From contig NZ_JAAIKO010000007.1 in the NCBI RefSeq assembly GCF_016107395.1, forward strand, positions 124,001 to 188,000: a DNA stretch of 64,000 nucleotides, given 5' to 3'. The notes beneath the pieces were generated by a model. It was not told where the DNA came from and did not search any database. It saw nothing but the letters and a program-made list of their open reading frames with translations. Below are positions 52,942 through 62,685 of this stretch, in pieces (the stretch's first letter is position 1; every line of letters begins with the position of its first letter). The stretch is from Streptomyces fildesensis. Its GTDB lineage: Bacteria > Actinomycetota > Actinomycetes > Streptomycetales > Streptomycetaceae. Both the position numbers and the translations under genes were made by a program.

Positions 52942-54179
52942 GGAGCCTTCCTCGAGGTGTGGACGTGGTCGGCCGCAGGAAACAGGGCCGCGGTCAAGGA
53001 GTTGAACTGGTGCTCGAGTTGCCGGGCGGCGGCCAGGTTCCGCTCGGTGAGGGTCTGCCGCAGCTCGGCCGATCGCTTCTCCAGCGCCCAGAACTGCTCG
53101 AGCAGCCGGTCGGCGTCGACCTCGCGCGCCGGGTGGCAGTACGCGCCGAGACCCATCTCCGTCATGAGCGCGTCACTCTTCGCCGCATAGCAGAGGGCGA
53201 GCACCGGCGTGCTGGTCTTCAGCGCGCAGATCAGGTTGTGGTACCTGATCGCCACCACGGTGTCGGCAGCCGCCATCTCCTTCATCAGGTCGGCCAGTGA
53301 GGACGGCTCGGCAGCGGTGACCAGCGGCGAGTCCACCGCGTCGAGGATCGCGGCGACCACCGACGCATCGCACTCGTCGCCGGTGAGCAGCCGGACCGAC
53401 CTGCCCTCCTGGACCAGCGCGCCGACGAACCGGATCGTCCCGTCGAGGTAGCGCCGGTATATCTCCTCGGCCTGGGCGCGGTCGTCGTTGCCGCCGTGGA
53501 AGTCCATGACACCGACGCAGACCGGTCCCGGCGGTGCCGACGGGTCCGAGGGCGCGCCGGCCCGCGGCGTCGGCAGGGCGAACGCGAGGTCCGGGTAGAC
53601 CTCGTCGCGCGCGGTGTCCACGCCCATCGCCCGCATCGCGTCGCGGGACTGCGCGTCCCGGTACGACCGGTATGCGGCCAGCCGCGCCGACCAGCGGACC
53701 AGGAGCCGGGTCGGCCGGTTGCCGATCGTCGCGGCGCCGACGCTGACCAGCGCGACCCGGGTGCCGAACAGTCGGCCGCTCGCGCAGAGCAGGAACAGCG
53801 AGTACGGGAAGCCCCACGGCCGCAGCGGCAGCGTGGCCTCCAGGACGCCCATGCCCGGCACGATCACCACGTCGTGCCGGCGCACCCAGGCAGCGGTGCG
53901 GAAGACGTCGACGAGTTTGCCCAGACCCTTCGCCGCGACCGCGCCCGCGCGCGACGCGGTCCGGTACTCCCCGCGATACCAGTGCAGCCGCGTCGCGGGG
54001 ATCCCGAACCGGGTCGTCACGGCCTCGGGTCCGCCGCACAGCGCGTCCACGACCGCCTCCGGGTGTTCGGTGCGGAGGTACCCGAGCACGGCTTCGAGCG
54101 ATCCGTCGTTGCCGAGGTTGCCGGATCCGAGCAGGCCGAACACGCCGACACGCACCGGAGTTTCATCCGTGGACGTCAT
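52938..54179 (-). CDS. Polysaccharide pyruvyltransferase family protein
   Basis: A 413-residue protein of the CsaB/WcaK-like family. The N-terminal GVFGLLGSGNLGNDGSLEAVLGYL and the later IAIRYHNLICALKTSTPVLALCYAAKSDALM are characteristic. Members transfer pyruvate ketals from phosphoenolpyruvate onto sugars of exopolysaccharides or wall polymers, giving the polymer negative charge. It overlaps both neighbours as ATGA, so it is translated with the operon. Confidence 0.85.
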   Translation of the reverse strand: MTSTDETPVRVGVFGLLGSGNLGNDGSLEAVLGYLRTEHPEAVVDALCGGPEAVTTRFGIPATRLHWYRGEYRTASRAGAVAAKGLGKLVDVFRTAAWVRRHDVVIVPGMGVLEATLPLRPWGFPYSLFLLCASGRLFGTRVALVSVGAATIGNRPTRLLVRWSARLAAYRSYRDAQSRDAMRAMGVDTARDEVYPDLAFALPTPRAGAPSDPSAPPGPVCVGVMDFHGGNDDRAQAEEIYRRYLDGTIRFVGALVQEGRSVRLLTGDECDASVVAAILDAVDSPLVTAAEPSSLADLMKEMAAADTVVAIRYHNLICALKTSTPVLALCYAAKSDALMTEMGLGAYCHPAREVDADRLLEQFWALEKRSAELRQTLTERNLAAARQLEHQFNSLTAALFPAADHVHTSRKAP

Positions 54180-55123
54180 CTCTGCCTCCCCTCACGGCCG
54201 GCGACGACGGCGTCGACGGAGACCGTGAGCAGGGCCGGATCGACCGGAGCGCGGTCCTCGACCCGCTCGCCGGCGCCCGGCCGGACCCGGCTGGTCATCC
54301 ATGCGGCCAGGTGGCGGTAGCACGAGCGCCGGTCGGCCGCGGACAACGGCGCCCGCCGGATCGCTGAGGCGAAGCCCCAGACGTACTCGGCGAGCAGCCG
54401 GGGCGTCGGGTGCAGCAGGCCCGCCCGGCGCGGGTCGAGATTGACGCACCGGGAGCGCTTGGACGGGTTCGCCCGCTCGGCGCGGGTGGGGTGGTCGCGG
54501 CGGAAGTACAGGAGTTCCGGCACCTGGTGGAAGCGCCCGTGCAGGGCGATCTCGGCGACGTACGTGCGGTCCGCGTGGTGGTAGCTGTCCATCGGCTTCA
54601 CCCGGCGCAGCGCGTCGGCCCGGATCACCCCGTAGAAGTCGTCACCGCCGGGCTCGAACAGCATGCTGCGGAAGCGCTCCGGCGCGTGCGGCGAGTCAGT
54701 GGCGAGCGTGTACTCGTACGGGACTGTCACCTGACCGTCGCCGTCGATGACCGCCTGGCCGGTGTGCGCGAGGATCACGTCCGGCCGCTCGTCCAGCGCC
54801 TGGACGCAGCGCCGCAGCAGGTCGCGGGCGTAAAGGTCGTCGTGCGAGGCCCACTTGAACAGCTCGCCGCGGGACTCGGCGAGCACATGGTTGTGGTTCG
54901 GCGTGGCGCCGATGTTCCGCGGCAGCCGGAGGTACCGGATGCGCGAGTCCTGCTCGGTGTACTTGCGGCAGATGTCCTGAGTCCCGTCGGTCGAGGCGTT
55001 GTCGCAGATGACCAGCTCGAAGTCCTCGTAGGTCTGGCCGAGCAGGGCGTCGAGCGACTCGGCCAGGTACTCCTCGCCATTGTAGACGGGCAGGCCGATG
55101 CTCAGCCTGGGTTGGGCGGTCAT
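54176..55123 (-). CDS. Family 2 glycosyltransferase
   Basis: A 315-residue GT-A glycosyltransferase: SIGLPVYNGEEYLAESLDALLGQTYEDFELVICDNASTDGT at the start and the metal-binding SHDD motif (WASHDDLYARDLL). No membrane segments, so it acts at the cytoplasmic face. The ATG at 55123 overlaps the flippase stop as ATGA; a longer frame lacks a coupled start. The C-terminal 100 residues are variable. Donor and acceptor are unknown. Confidence 0.88.
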   Translation of the reverse strand: MTAQPRLSIGLPVYNGEEYLAESLDALLGQTYEDFELVICDNASTDGTQDICRKYTEQDSRIRYLRLPRNIGATPNHNHVLAESRGELFKWASHDDLYARDLLRRCVQALDERPDVILAHTGQAVIDGDGQVTVPYEYTLATDSPHAPERFRSMLFEPGGDDFYGVIRADALRRVKPMDSYHHADRTYVAEIALHGRFHQVPELLYFRRDHPTRAERANPSKRSRCVNLDPRRAGLLHPTPRLLAEYVWGFASAIRRAPLSAADRRSCYRHLAAWMTSRVRPGAGERVEDRAPVDPALLTVSVDAVVAGREGRQR

Positions 55124-56436
55124 GAGGTCCTCACTTCGGGGAGGGGGTGGTTGTGCTCGCGCAGGGCGGACCGCAGTTGCAGCCACCACACGGCCGAGCC
55201 GCTGACGGTCGCGGCGGCGACGCCCCAGGCCGAGCCGACCGTGCCGGCCACAGCCGCCCCGCCGAGTCCGCCGCTGACATAGCAGGCGGAGGCGAACAGT
55301 TGGCAGCGCAGGCTGCGCCGAGCCGCGCCGAACGCGCGCAGCCCGGCCGCCGCGCCGGTGCCGAGTCCCGCGCCCGCGACGCCGAGGGTGATGGGCACGA
55401 TGAGCTGCGAGGCGGAGTGCCAGACGTCGCCGAGCACCAGCTCGCCGAACCGGCCAGGCATCAGCAGCAGCGCCGAGCCCCAGATCAGCGCGCCGGCGGC
55501 CTGCCCGCCGCCAAGGAGGAGGCAGAATCTGCCCAGTTGATGCGGGGCCCGCCGCAGCACCCGTGCCGCCTCCGGGACGGTGACCAGCGAAAGTCCCATG
55601 AGCACTGCCAGGAACGGGCCGAGCAGGAGCTCGGCGCCCCGCACCGCGCCCACCGCGCCGACCCCGACGATCGCGCCGAGCCCGTAGGCCCGCAACTGGC
55701 TCGCGCCACTGAGGCTGACGTTCTCGACCAGGTACCGGTAGCCGAGATCACGCTGCTCGCGAAGCCACCCGCGTGCCTCGGTCATCCGGGGCCCGATGCC
55801 GGACTGGATGCAGCCGTACCCCGCCGCCACCGTGGCGGACGCGCCCCAGGCGAACACGAAGGCGGCCACACTGCCCACCCGGGCCGCCACCACCAGGGCC
55901 GGGACGAGCGCGACACCCCACACGACGTCGTTGACGAACGCCTTCCGCCCGGCGCCGGCGGCGAAGAACGAGAACCGCCAGGCGTCCTGGAGCAGCAGCC
56001 CGGGCAACATGACACCAAGGGCGGCGAACGCGGGCCCCAGGCGGCCGCCGAGGCCGAGCCCGGCCACCAGACACACCGCGCCGATGGCCGTACCGACGCC
56101 GAGTGCGGTACCCGTCGACCGGGCCACCGCCCCGCGCCAGGACGTGTCCGGCGCGCCGCTGAAGCGCACCACCAGAGGGTCGGTGGCAAGGCCGCGGGAG
56201 ACGTTGAGCACCACACCGTAGGTCACCCAGGCCAGGCTGAACACGCCGAACGCGGTCACCCCCAGCGAGCGGGCCACGTAGATGCCCACCGCGAAGTTGC
56301 TCACGCTGGAGGCCGCCTGGTCGGCCAGTCCCCAGGACAGCCGGCCGACCATGGCCCGCTTGGCGGTCTGCCGGGCGGGTCCGGCCGGGGCCGCCGGTGC
56401 CGTCGTCTTCTCCCCCTCGGTGGTCATCGGCTTCAT
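55120..56436 (-). CDS. Wzx-like polysaccharide flippase (MATE/MVF fold)
   Basis: A 438-residue integral membrane protein with about 12-14 hydrophobic helices and the flippase-type start (AMVGRLSWGLADQAASSVSNFAVGIYVARSLGVTAFGVFSL). It probably moves the lipid-linked repeat unit across the membrane. ATG at 56436 overlaps the upstream stop as ATGA; the long open frame beyond is a shadow. With the Wzy-like polymerase at 62686 it implies a Wzx/Wzy-dependent route. Confidence 0.85.
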   Translation of the reverse strand: MKPMTTEGEKTTAPAAPAGPARQTAKRAMVGRLSWGLADQAASSVSNFAVGIYVARSLGVTAFGVFSLAWVTYGVVLNVSRGLATDPLVVRFSGAPDTSWRGAVARSTGTALGVGTAIGAVCLVAGLGLGGRLGPAFAALGVMLPGLLLQDAWRFSFFAAGAGRKAFVNDVVWGVALVPALVVAARVGSVAAFVFAWGASATVAAGYGCIQSGIGPRMTEARGWLREQRDLGYRYLVENVSLSGASQLRAYGLGAIVGVGAVGAVRGAELLLGPFLAVLMGLSLVTVPEAARVLRRAPHQLGRFCLLLGGGQAAGALIWGSALLLMPGRFGELVLGDVWHSASQLIVPITLGVAGAGLGTGAAAGLRAFGAARRSLRCQLFASACYVSGGLGGAAVAGTVGSAWGVAAATVSGSAVWWLQLRSALREHNHPLPEVRTS

Positions 56437-57707
56437 GCCTTGATCAGTTCGGCGCCGCGCAGGGCGTCGGCGGCGGCGGCCACGGTGTCGAACGGAAGCC
56501 CGGACCGCTCGGCGACGTCCAGCAGACTGTGCTCGCCGTCGGAGAGGTTGAGCACCCAGAGCATGGCCATCTGGGCCTGCTTGGTGTCGCTGCGGCCGCC
56601 GAGCGCGTCGTACAACCCGCGTCGGCCCAGCTGTGGTTCGCCGTAGGGGCTGAGGTTGAGGTACCGCCGGTTGCGGTCGAGGACGGCGAATGCCTCGCGG
56701 CAGACCGCGAGGGTGTCCGCCATCGCGTCCGGGGAGACGAAGTCCAGGTTGTCCGCCGAGGTGTGGTACTCGGGGTAGCCGGCGTACGGGGTGCGGGTGA
56801 GCGAGCCAACGCCCAGGTTGAAACCGGGCGAGCAGTACTGCCGCTCGTCGTAGCCGTACGGGGTGAACTCGTTGACGTGGTGCGGGCGTTCGGATGCGGC
56901 CAGCACGTGCCGCATCACGCGGTCGATCTCCGCGTCGCCGCGCCTGCTCTGCTTGTACGTCAACTGTCCCGGGTCCCCGGCGCAGGCCAGCACTAGGCCG
57001 TGCTTGACCCGTTCCACCCGCTCCGCGTTGCGGGCCAGCCAGGTGATCGCCCCGACGGTGCCGGGCGCGTAGATGAACCGGTAGGTGTAGTACGGCGTCT
57101 CCTGCGCCAGCGCGCGGGCCAGGAACGTCGCCACGGCGATACCGGCGAGGTTGTCGTTGGCCAGCGACGGGTGACAGGTGTGGCAGGAGACGATGACCTC
57201 GTCGGCGACCTGTCCGGGGACCACGTGCTCGGCGTAGGTGAGGTGGCCGTCCGCGAGTGTGGAGTCGATGCGCACCTCGTAATCGCCGTCCGGCAGCGCG
57301 TCCAGGGTCTCCTGGGCCAGGCAGAACCCCCATTCCGGCTTGTAGTAGCTGGTGCGGTACGGCACCCAGGACGGTTGGTCCGGCAGGGTGTGCAGGTGTT
57401 CGCGCAGCTCGGCCAACGGCATGGTCGCCGACACCGGCACGCTGTAGCCGAGCACGTGCAGGCTGGACGCGGCGAAGTCGACGACACGGTTGCCGGCGGC
57501 GTCGGCGACGTACGCGTCCCGGATGTTCCACTCCTGCGGCACCGTCCAGTCGAGCACCTGCGTCCCGGTCGGCACCTCATGCACCTGCAAGGGGATGTAC
57601 TCCCCGACGATGTCCAGGGTGGCGCGCACACCGTCGCCGGTGATGCTCCGGCACAGCGGGTACAGCCGCTCCACCAGCGTGTACATCTCTTCGGCGGTGT
57701 CGGTCAT
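56433..57707 (-). CDS. DUF4910-type aminopeptidase-like zinc protein
   Basis: A 424-residue protein of the DUF4910 group, an M28-like peptidase fold common in polysaccharide loci. The putative zinc site is VSCHTCHPSLANDNLAGIA, with later PEYHTSADNLDFV; the N-terminus MYTLVERLYPLCRSITGDGVRATL is also typical. A C-terminal winged-helix-like tail (LLDVAERSGLPFDTVAAAADAL) follows. Its role in sugar modification is not established; deacylation or hydrolysis of an N-acyl group is a guess. Coupled to both neighbours by ATGA overlaps. Confidence 0.82.
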   Translation of the reverse strand: MTDTAEEMYTLVERLYPLCRSITGDGVRATLDIVGEYIPLQVHEVPTGTQVLDWTVPQEWNIRDAYVADAAGNRVVDFAASSLHVLGYSVPVSATMPLAELREHLHTLPDQPSWVPYRTSYYKPEWGFCLAQETLDALPDGDYEVRIDSTLADGHLTYAEHVVPGQVADEVIVSCHTCHPSLANDNLAGIAVATFLARALAQETPYYTYRFIYAPGTVGAITWLARNAERVERVKHGLVLACAGDPGQLTYKQSRRGDAEIDRVMRHVLAASERPHHVNEFTPYGYDERQYCSPGFNLGVGSLTRTPYAGYPEYHTSADNLDFVSPDAMADTLAVCREAFAVLDRNRRYLNLSPYGEPQLGRRGLYDALGGRSDTKQAQMAMLWVLNLSDGEHSLLDVAERSGLPFDTVAAAADALRGAELIKA

Positions 57708-58729
57708 CGGCGCCACCGCAGGGTGTCGTCGACGGTGCCCGCGTCGGACGCCGCGCGCAGCACGGCAAGCCGGGTGAAACGCTGCTCGAAGTCCTCCCGG
57801 GTCAGGTCGAACTTCCGGTAGGCCGCGGCGAGTTCGAGTGCACCCCGCTTCACCGTCCACTCGCAGTCGAAGCCGGGTATCGCGGCGCGGAACCGGGAGA
57901 AGTCCACCCGGTACGACCGCGGATCGGCACCGTTCTCCCCGGTGATCACCACCTTCGCGCCGGACACCGCCTCGGCGACCTGGTCGGCGATCTCGGCGAC
58001 CGTGACGTTGTTGATCTCGCTGCCGATGTTGAAGGCCCGGTCGTGCACGGCTTCGCGCGGCGCGGTCAGCGCGGCCGTGAAGGCGCGCGCGATGTCGGCG
58101 GCGTGCACCAGCGGGCGCCACGGGGTGCCGTCGGAGAGCACCAACACCTCGCCGGACAGGAGCGCGTGGCCCACCAGGTTGTTCAGCACGATGTCGGCGC
58201 GCAGCCGGGGCGAGTAGCCGAAGGCGGTGGCGTTGCGCATGAACACCGGGGTGAAGTCGCCGTCCGCCAGCGCGTGCAGGTCGTCCTCCACCCGCACCTT
58301 CGACTCCGCGTACGGCGTCACCGGGCGCAGCGGGGCGTCCTCGGCGACCAGGTCGTCGCCGCCGGAGGCGCCGTAGACCGAGCAGGTCGACGCGTACAGG
58401 AAGCGTCGCACTCCGGCGTCGCGGGCCAGCCGCGCGAGGCGGACGGACGCGTGGTGGTTGATGTCGTAGGTGAGTTCCGGCGCCAGCGATCCCAGCGGGT
58501 CGTTGGAGAGCGCGGCCAGGTGGATCACGGCGTCCACCCCGGCCACGTGGTCGGCCGTGACGTCGCGCAGGTCCACCCGGTGCCCCGGCGGGTCCGCGGG
58601 CGGCGGGCCGAGCACGCAGTCCGCGAACAGACCGGCGTCAAGCCCGACGACCTCGTGTCCGGCGGCGCTGAGGACCGGGGCCATCACGGTGCCCAGGTAG
58701 CCCTGGTGGCCGGTCAGTAGTACGCGCAA
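57704..58729 (-). CDS. NAD-dependent sugar epimerase/dehydratase
   Basis: A 341-residue extended short-chain dehydrogenase: LLTGHQGYLGTVMAPVL (nucleotide-binding GxxGxxG), HLAALSNDPLG, the catalytic YAESK preceded by a YASTCSVYG block, and AFNIGSEINNVTV. The TTG start is supported by GGAGGGA 6 nt upstream, at the end of the PIG-L gene. It could be a 4,6-dehydratase, epimerase or 4-ketoreductase for the nucleotide sugar. No separate CDP-glucose 4,6-dehydratase is visible in the window. Confidence 0.85.
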   Translation of the reverse strand: MRVLLTGHQGYLGTVMAPVLSAAGHEVVGLDAGLFADCVLGPPPADPPGHRVDLRDVTADHVAGVDAVIHLAALSNDPLGSLAPELTYDINHHASVRLARLARDAGVRRFLYASTCSVYGASGGDDLVAEDAPLRPVTPYAESKVRVEDDLHALADGDFTPVFMRNATAFGYSPRLRADIVLNNLVGHALLSGEVLVLSDGTPWRPLVHAADIARAFTAALTAPREAVHDRAFNIGSEINNVTVAEIADQVAEAVSGAKVVITGENGADPRSYRVDFSRFRAAIPGFDCEWTVKRGALELAAAYRKFDLTREDFEQRFTRLAVLRAASDAGTVDDTLRWRR

Positions 58730-58732
58730 GGT

Positions 58733-59380
58733 TCATCCCTCCAGATTGAGCGTGAGTTTGGTGACGGCGAACGCCTCGGCGTAGCGCGCATGGCATTCGA
58801 TGCCGCGGATCCGCGCAAGACCGATGAAGGCCTCCCGGTCGAACCAGGGCCGGTGCCGTTGCGAGGGGTAGTGCTCCTGCAACAGCCGCACCTTCTGTTC
58901 GGCGGTCTCCGGCGACAGCGGCTGGTACGCCGACGGACGGCCGAGATCGCCGTCCCATTTGACGATCTCGTAGCCGAGCACGAGGTGGTCGCGGAATGCG
59001 GTGGGTATCAGCTTCGCCAGGCCGCGGTGATCCTGGTGCGCGTCATCGGTACGCGGCGCGAGCACCAGATCCGGCTCGGTCCCCGCGCGCAGCTCCTCGA
59101 CCGCGGCCTTGGCCTCGTCCCAGTGCACGGGCATTCGGCCGTCCGGCAGCTTGAGCACCGTCAGCCGCAGATCGGCGCCCGGGCAGAAGGCGGCGAGCGC
59201 GGCCCGCTCCTCCCGCTCCCGCGCGCCGCCACCGCCGGAGAGCACCAGCGCGTCGACGCGGATACCCGGCCGCGCGAGGCACAGCGTCAGCAGCGTGCCG
59301 CCGGCGCCGATGGCGATGTCGTCGCAGTGCGCGCCCACCGCGGCGATCCGGTCCAGGCGCCCGGCCCCGAGCCGGATCAC
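58733..59380 (-). CDS. PIG-L family deacetylase
   Basis: A 215-residue LmbE/PIG-L protein with the zinc motif AVGAHCDDIAIGAGGTL (AHxDD) and the later RTDDAHQDHRGLAKL. Such enzymes remove N-acetyl groups from sugars. The GTG start overlaps the cytidylyltransferase stop (GTGA). With the aminotransferase in the same operon it suggests a free amino group on a sugar of the polymer. Confidence 0.88.
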   Translation of the reverse strand: MIRLGAGRLDRIAAVGAHCDDIAIGAGGTLLTLCLARPGIRVDALVLSGGGGAREREERAALAAFCPGADLRLTVLKLPDGRMPVHWDEAKAAVEELRAGTEPDLVLAPRTDDAHQDHRGLAKLIPTAFRDHLVLGYEIVKWDGDLGRPSAYQPLSPETAEQKVRLLQEHYPSQRHRPWFDREAFIGLARIRGIECHARYAEAFAVTKLTLNLEG

Positions 59381-60204
59381 GCCTTCGCTCCGGCGCCGTG
59401 CCTGCTGCCGGTCGTGCTCGCCCCGGCGCCGTCCCGTTCCCACACGGCCCACGGGCGGTCGCCCCGGGTGTAGGCGTCGTCGAGCGCAGCCCGCTCCTTC
59501 ACGGTGTCGGTCGGCTTCCAGAAGCCGCGGTGCTGATGCGCCACCAACCGTCCGCGCTTGGCCAGTTGTCCACATCCGTCGGCGACCAGGTCCCCGTTCT
59601 CCGGTATGTGGTCGAAGACCTCCTGGCGGAGTACGAAGTAGCCACCGTTCTCCCACAGCGGCATGTCGCTCACCGCGGTGATGCCCCCCACCAGGCCGTC
59701 CTCGCCCAGTTCCACGCAGTGGAACGAGGACTGCGGCGGCACCACCATCATCGACGCACCGGCGTCGCGCCGGGCGAACTGGTCGATCATCTCCGGCAGC
59801 GGGGCGTCGGTGAGCACGTCGGCGTAGTTGGCGAGGAACATCTCGTCGCCGTCCAGGTGGCGCCGCACCCGGCGCAGCCGCTCCCCGATCGGCGACTCGA
59901 TGCCGGTCTGCGCGAACGTGATCGTCCAGTCCGAGATGTCGGTGGACAGCAGCTCGGTCCGCCCGCCCCGCAGCACGAAGTCGTTGGACGTCGTCTCCTC
60001 GTAGTTGAGGAAGAAGTCCTTGATGTGGTGCGCCCCGTACCCGAGGCACAGAATGAACTCCGTGTGCCCGAAGTGCGCGTAGTAGCGCATGACGTGCCAG
60101 ATCAGCGGTCGCGGTCCGACCATCGCCATCGGCTTGGGGACGTCGTCGGAGGTTCCGTTGCGCATGCGCATCCCGTAACCGCCACAGAACAGCACGACCT
60201 TCAT
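59377..60204 (-). CDS. rfbF: Glucose-1-phosphate cytidylyltransferase
   Basis: A 275-residue nucleotidyltransferase of the RfbF type: VLFCGGYGMRMR at the start, KPMAMVGPRPLIWHVMRYYAHFGHTEF, and later FLANYADVLTD and ENGGYFVLRQEVFDHIP. It makes CDP-glucose, the entry to CDP-3,6-dideoxyhexoses and branched sugars. ATGA overlap with the methyltransferase gene. The C-terminal 15 residues are a variable tail. Confidence 0.9.
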   Translation of the reverse strand: MKVVLFCGGYGMRMRNGTSDDVPKPMAMVGPRPLIWHVMRYYAHFGHTEFILCLGYGAHHIKDFFLNYEETTSNDFVLRGGRTELLSTDISDWTITFAQTGIESPIGERLRRVRRHLDGDEMFLANYADVLTDAPLPEMIDQFARRDAGASMMVVPPQSSFHCVELGEDGLVGGITAVSDMPLWENGGYFVLRQEVFDHIPENGDLVADGCGQLAKRGRLVAHQHRGFWKPTDTVKERAALDDAYTRGDRPWAVWERDGAGASTTGSRHGAGAKA

Positions 60205-61445
60205 GACTTGGCCTCGACAATGCTCAGTTCCGGGATGGGAAAGACCAGCCGGCCGCCCCAGTCGTGCACGAAGGAGAGCTGCTCGACCAGCTCGGCCCGC
60301 AGGTTCCACGGGAGGACGAGGACGTAGTCCGGTCTGTCGGCGGCTATCTGCTCGGGCGGCAGGATCGGGATGCGGGTGCCCGGGGTGAACCTGCCGTGCT
60401 TGTAGGGGTTGCGGTCGACCGTGTACGCGAGCAGGTCGGGCCGGATGCCGCAGTGGTTGAGCAGGGTGTTGCCCTTGCCCGGGGCGCCGTAGCCGACGAC
60501 CGTCTCGCCGCGCTCGGCCGCCTCGATGAGGAACCGCAGAAGGTCCCGGCGCACCTTGGCCACCCGGGCGGAGAACTCGGCGTACCCGGACAGCTCCTGA
60601 AGCCCGGCGGCCTTCTCCCGGTCCAGTACATCGGCCACCTGCTGTGTCGGCTCGCCGGCCACCTCGATGGGCCGGGCCCACAGCCGGATGGAGCCGCCGT
60701 GCGTGGGCAGCAACTCGACGTCCACGAGCGCGAGTCCGCCACTCGCAAGGGCCCGGATCGCGGACGCGACCGTGTAGTACTGGAAGTGCTCGTGGTAGAT
60801 CGTGTCGTACTGGTTGTCCTCGATCAGGGTCAACAGGTGCTGCACCTCGATGGAGACCCAGCCGTCGTCGGCGACCAGGGCGCGCAGCCCCTGGGTGAAC
60901 CCGACCACGTCGGGTATGTGCGCGTACACGTTGTTGGCCACGACCAGGTCCGCCGGACCGTGTTCGGCGCGGACGGCGGCGCCGGTGTCCGGGCTCAGGA
61001 ACTCCGTGAGCGTGGGCACACCCGCGTCCCGCGCCGCAGCCCCGACGTTGACCGACGGCTCGATGCCGAGGCAGCGGATCCCCCGGTCCACCACATGCCG
61101 CAGCAGGTACCCGTCGTTGCTCGCGACCTCGACCACGAAGGCTTCCTCTTCCGAGGACCCGATACCCACCCGCTGCACGGCATCCGCGACGAACGTGCGC
61201 GCGTGCTCCACCCAGGAGGTCGAGTACGAGGAGAAGTACGCGTACTCCTTGAACGTCTCCTCCGGCGTGATCAGCGGAGGGATCTGCGCGAGCCAGCAGT
61301 CGGTGCAGACCCGCAAATGCAGCGGGTACGCGGGCTCCGGCAGGTCCAGTTGGTCCGCGGCGAGAAAGCTCTCGCACGGCGGGGTCGCCCCCAGATCGAC
61401 GACGCTCGCCAGCGACGCCGAGCCGCACAGTCGGCAACGTGTCAT
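60201..61445 (-). CDS. Sugar C-methyltransferase (TylCIII-like)
   Basis: A 414-residue three-domain methyltransferase. The N-terminal zinc-binding part has CRLCGSASL and CTDC (four Cys), followed by the SAM-binding core (FVVEVASNDGYLLRHV, LVVANNVYAHIPDV), and a C-terminal domain (ETVVGYGAPGKGNTLLNHCG). This is the layout of enzymes that add a methyl to a ketosugar carbon (C3 in TylCIII) to make branched deoxysugars. With the cytidylyltransferase it predicts a CDP-linked branched sugar. Coupled by ATGA to the upstream glycosyltransferase. Confidence 0.88.
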   Translation of the reverse strand: MTRCRLCGSASLASVVDLGATPPCESFLAADQLDLPEPAYPLHLRVCTDCWLAQIPPLITPEETFKEYAYFSSYSTSWVEHARTFVADAVQRVGIGSSEEEAFVVEVASNDGYLLRHVVDRGIRCLGIEPSVNVGAAARDAGVPTLTEFLSPDTGAAVRAEHGPADLVVANNVYAHIPDVVGFTQGLRALVADDGWVSIEVQHLLTLIEDNQYDTIYHEHFQYYTVASAIRALASGGLALVDVELLPTHGGSIRLWARPIEVAGEPTQQVADVLDREKAAGLQELSGYAEFSARVAKVRRDLLRFLIEAAERGETVVGYGAPGKGNTLLNHCGIRPDLLAYTVDRNPYKHGRFTPGTRIPILPPEQIAADRPDYVLVLPWNLRAELVEQLSFVHDWGGRLVFPIPELSIVEAKS

Positions 61446-62683
61446 TTACTGCCCCCCATTGATTCCATCCCTATCGGCGGCGCGCTGTCCCCGCCGCCGG
61501 ACCGCACCGCGATCGCGGTGCGGTACCCCTCCACCAGGCGCTCCAGGCCGACGGCCGGGCTGAAGCCCTGCTCGTAACGGCGCCGGGCCGCCTGGCCCAT
61601 CTCCTGGTTGCGGGCCGGCTCGGCCGCGATCCGGCGTATGCAGGACGCGAGCGAGGCGGGCTCGCCCGGCCGGTGCAGCAGCCCGGTCACCCCGTCCTCG
61701 ACGAGTTCGACGAAGGCGCCGTGACCGGCGGCGACGGCCGGGACCCCGGCCGCCATCGCCTCCACGACCACCAGGCCGAACGCTTCCAACCACGTCGAGG
61801 GAGCCACCACGGCGACCGAACGCGCGATGGCCTGCCGGCACTCCTCCGCGTCATACAGGCCGACGTACCGCACGTCGTCCCGGCCCGCCGCCCAGGCGGT
61901 CACCTCTGGCTCCAGCGGCCCCGTGCCGGCGACCACGAGCGGCACGCCCACACCGCCGCCGGCGGCGATCTCGTCCCACGCAGCCATGAGCAACCGCACG
62001 CCCTTGGCCTCCGCGAGCCGCCCGAGATAGAGCAGATGCTCGCCGTCGCCCGCTCGGCGGGCGTCCGGGTCCGGCACGAAGTTGTGCTTCACCGCCAGCC
62101 GTTCGGCCGGCATGCCGGCCCGCACCAGGACATCGCGCTGCGCAGCGGAGATGCAGAAGAACCGCTCCACGCCGGACCACCACCGCCGCCGGTTGACCGA
62201 GAGGCTGACCGCGAGCGGCACCGTCGCAAGCCGGGAGTTCCGGTAGCAGCCGTGCCGTACGGCGGGCAGCGGCGCCGACCCGACGCACTCGGTGCACGGC
62301 CGGCCGTCCCGCTGCAGCGTGCCGGGCGGGCAGACCTGGGTGTAGTTGTGCAGCGTGGCGACGACGGGCACACCGGCGTCGGCGCAGGCGGCAAGCACCG
62401 CGGGCGACAGGAGCGGGAAGACGTTGTGGACGTGCACCACGTCAGGGCGTGAGGTGCGAAGCCGGGCGGCGAGCTCCGAGCGGACCGCCGGGTTCCACGG
62501 CACGAGCAGCGGCAGCGCGACCTTGGCGAGCAGGGACAGGGTGGCGATGTCGTCGCTGCGCCGCTCGAACACCTCGACCCGGTGGCCGGCCTCGCGCAGC
62601 AGAGCCACCTCCTGGTCGACGACCTTGTTCTCCCCGCTCGGCTGCGCCGAGGCGTAGCGGTTGTGCAACACGAGGACATGCAT
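61442..62683 (-). CDS. Family 4-type glycosyltransferase
   Basis: A 413-residue GT-B glycosyltransferase: HVLVLHNRYASAQPSGENKVVDQEVALLREAGHRV at the start, a four-Cys segment (CPPGTLQRDGRPCTEC ... GCYRNSR) typical of this subgroup, LLYLGRLAEAKGVRLLMAAW, and the donor-binding PSTWLEAFGLVVVEAMAAGVPAVA. GGAGGTGATC lies 8 nt before the ATG. It is 2 nt downstream of the polymerase gene. Donor unknown. Confidence 0.9.
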   Translation of the reverse strand: MHVLVLHNRYASAQPSGENKVVDQEVALLREAGHRVEVFERRSDDIATLSLLAKVALPLLVPWNPAVRSELAARLRTSRPDVVHVHNVFPLLSPAVLAACADAGVPVVATLHNYTQVCPPGTLQRDGRPCTECVGSAPLPAVRHGCYRNSRLATVPLAVSLSVNRRRWWSGVERFFCISAAQRDVLVRAGMPAERLAVKHNFVPDPDARRAGDGEHLLYLGRLAEAKGVRLLMAAWDEIAAGGGVGVPLVVAGTGPLEPEVTAWAAGRDDVRYVGLYDAEECRQAIARSVAVVAPSTWLEAFGLVVVEAMAAGVPAVAAGHGAFVELVEDGVTGLLHRPGEPASLASCIRRIAAEPARNQEMGQAARRRYEQGFSPAVGLERLVEGYRTAIAVRSGGGDSAPPIGMESMGGSK

Positions 62684-62685
62684 GC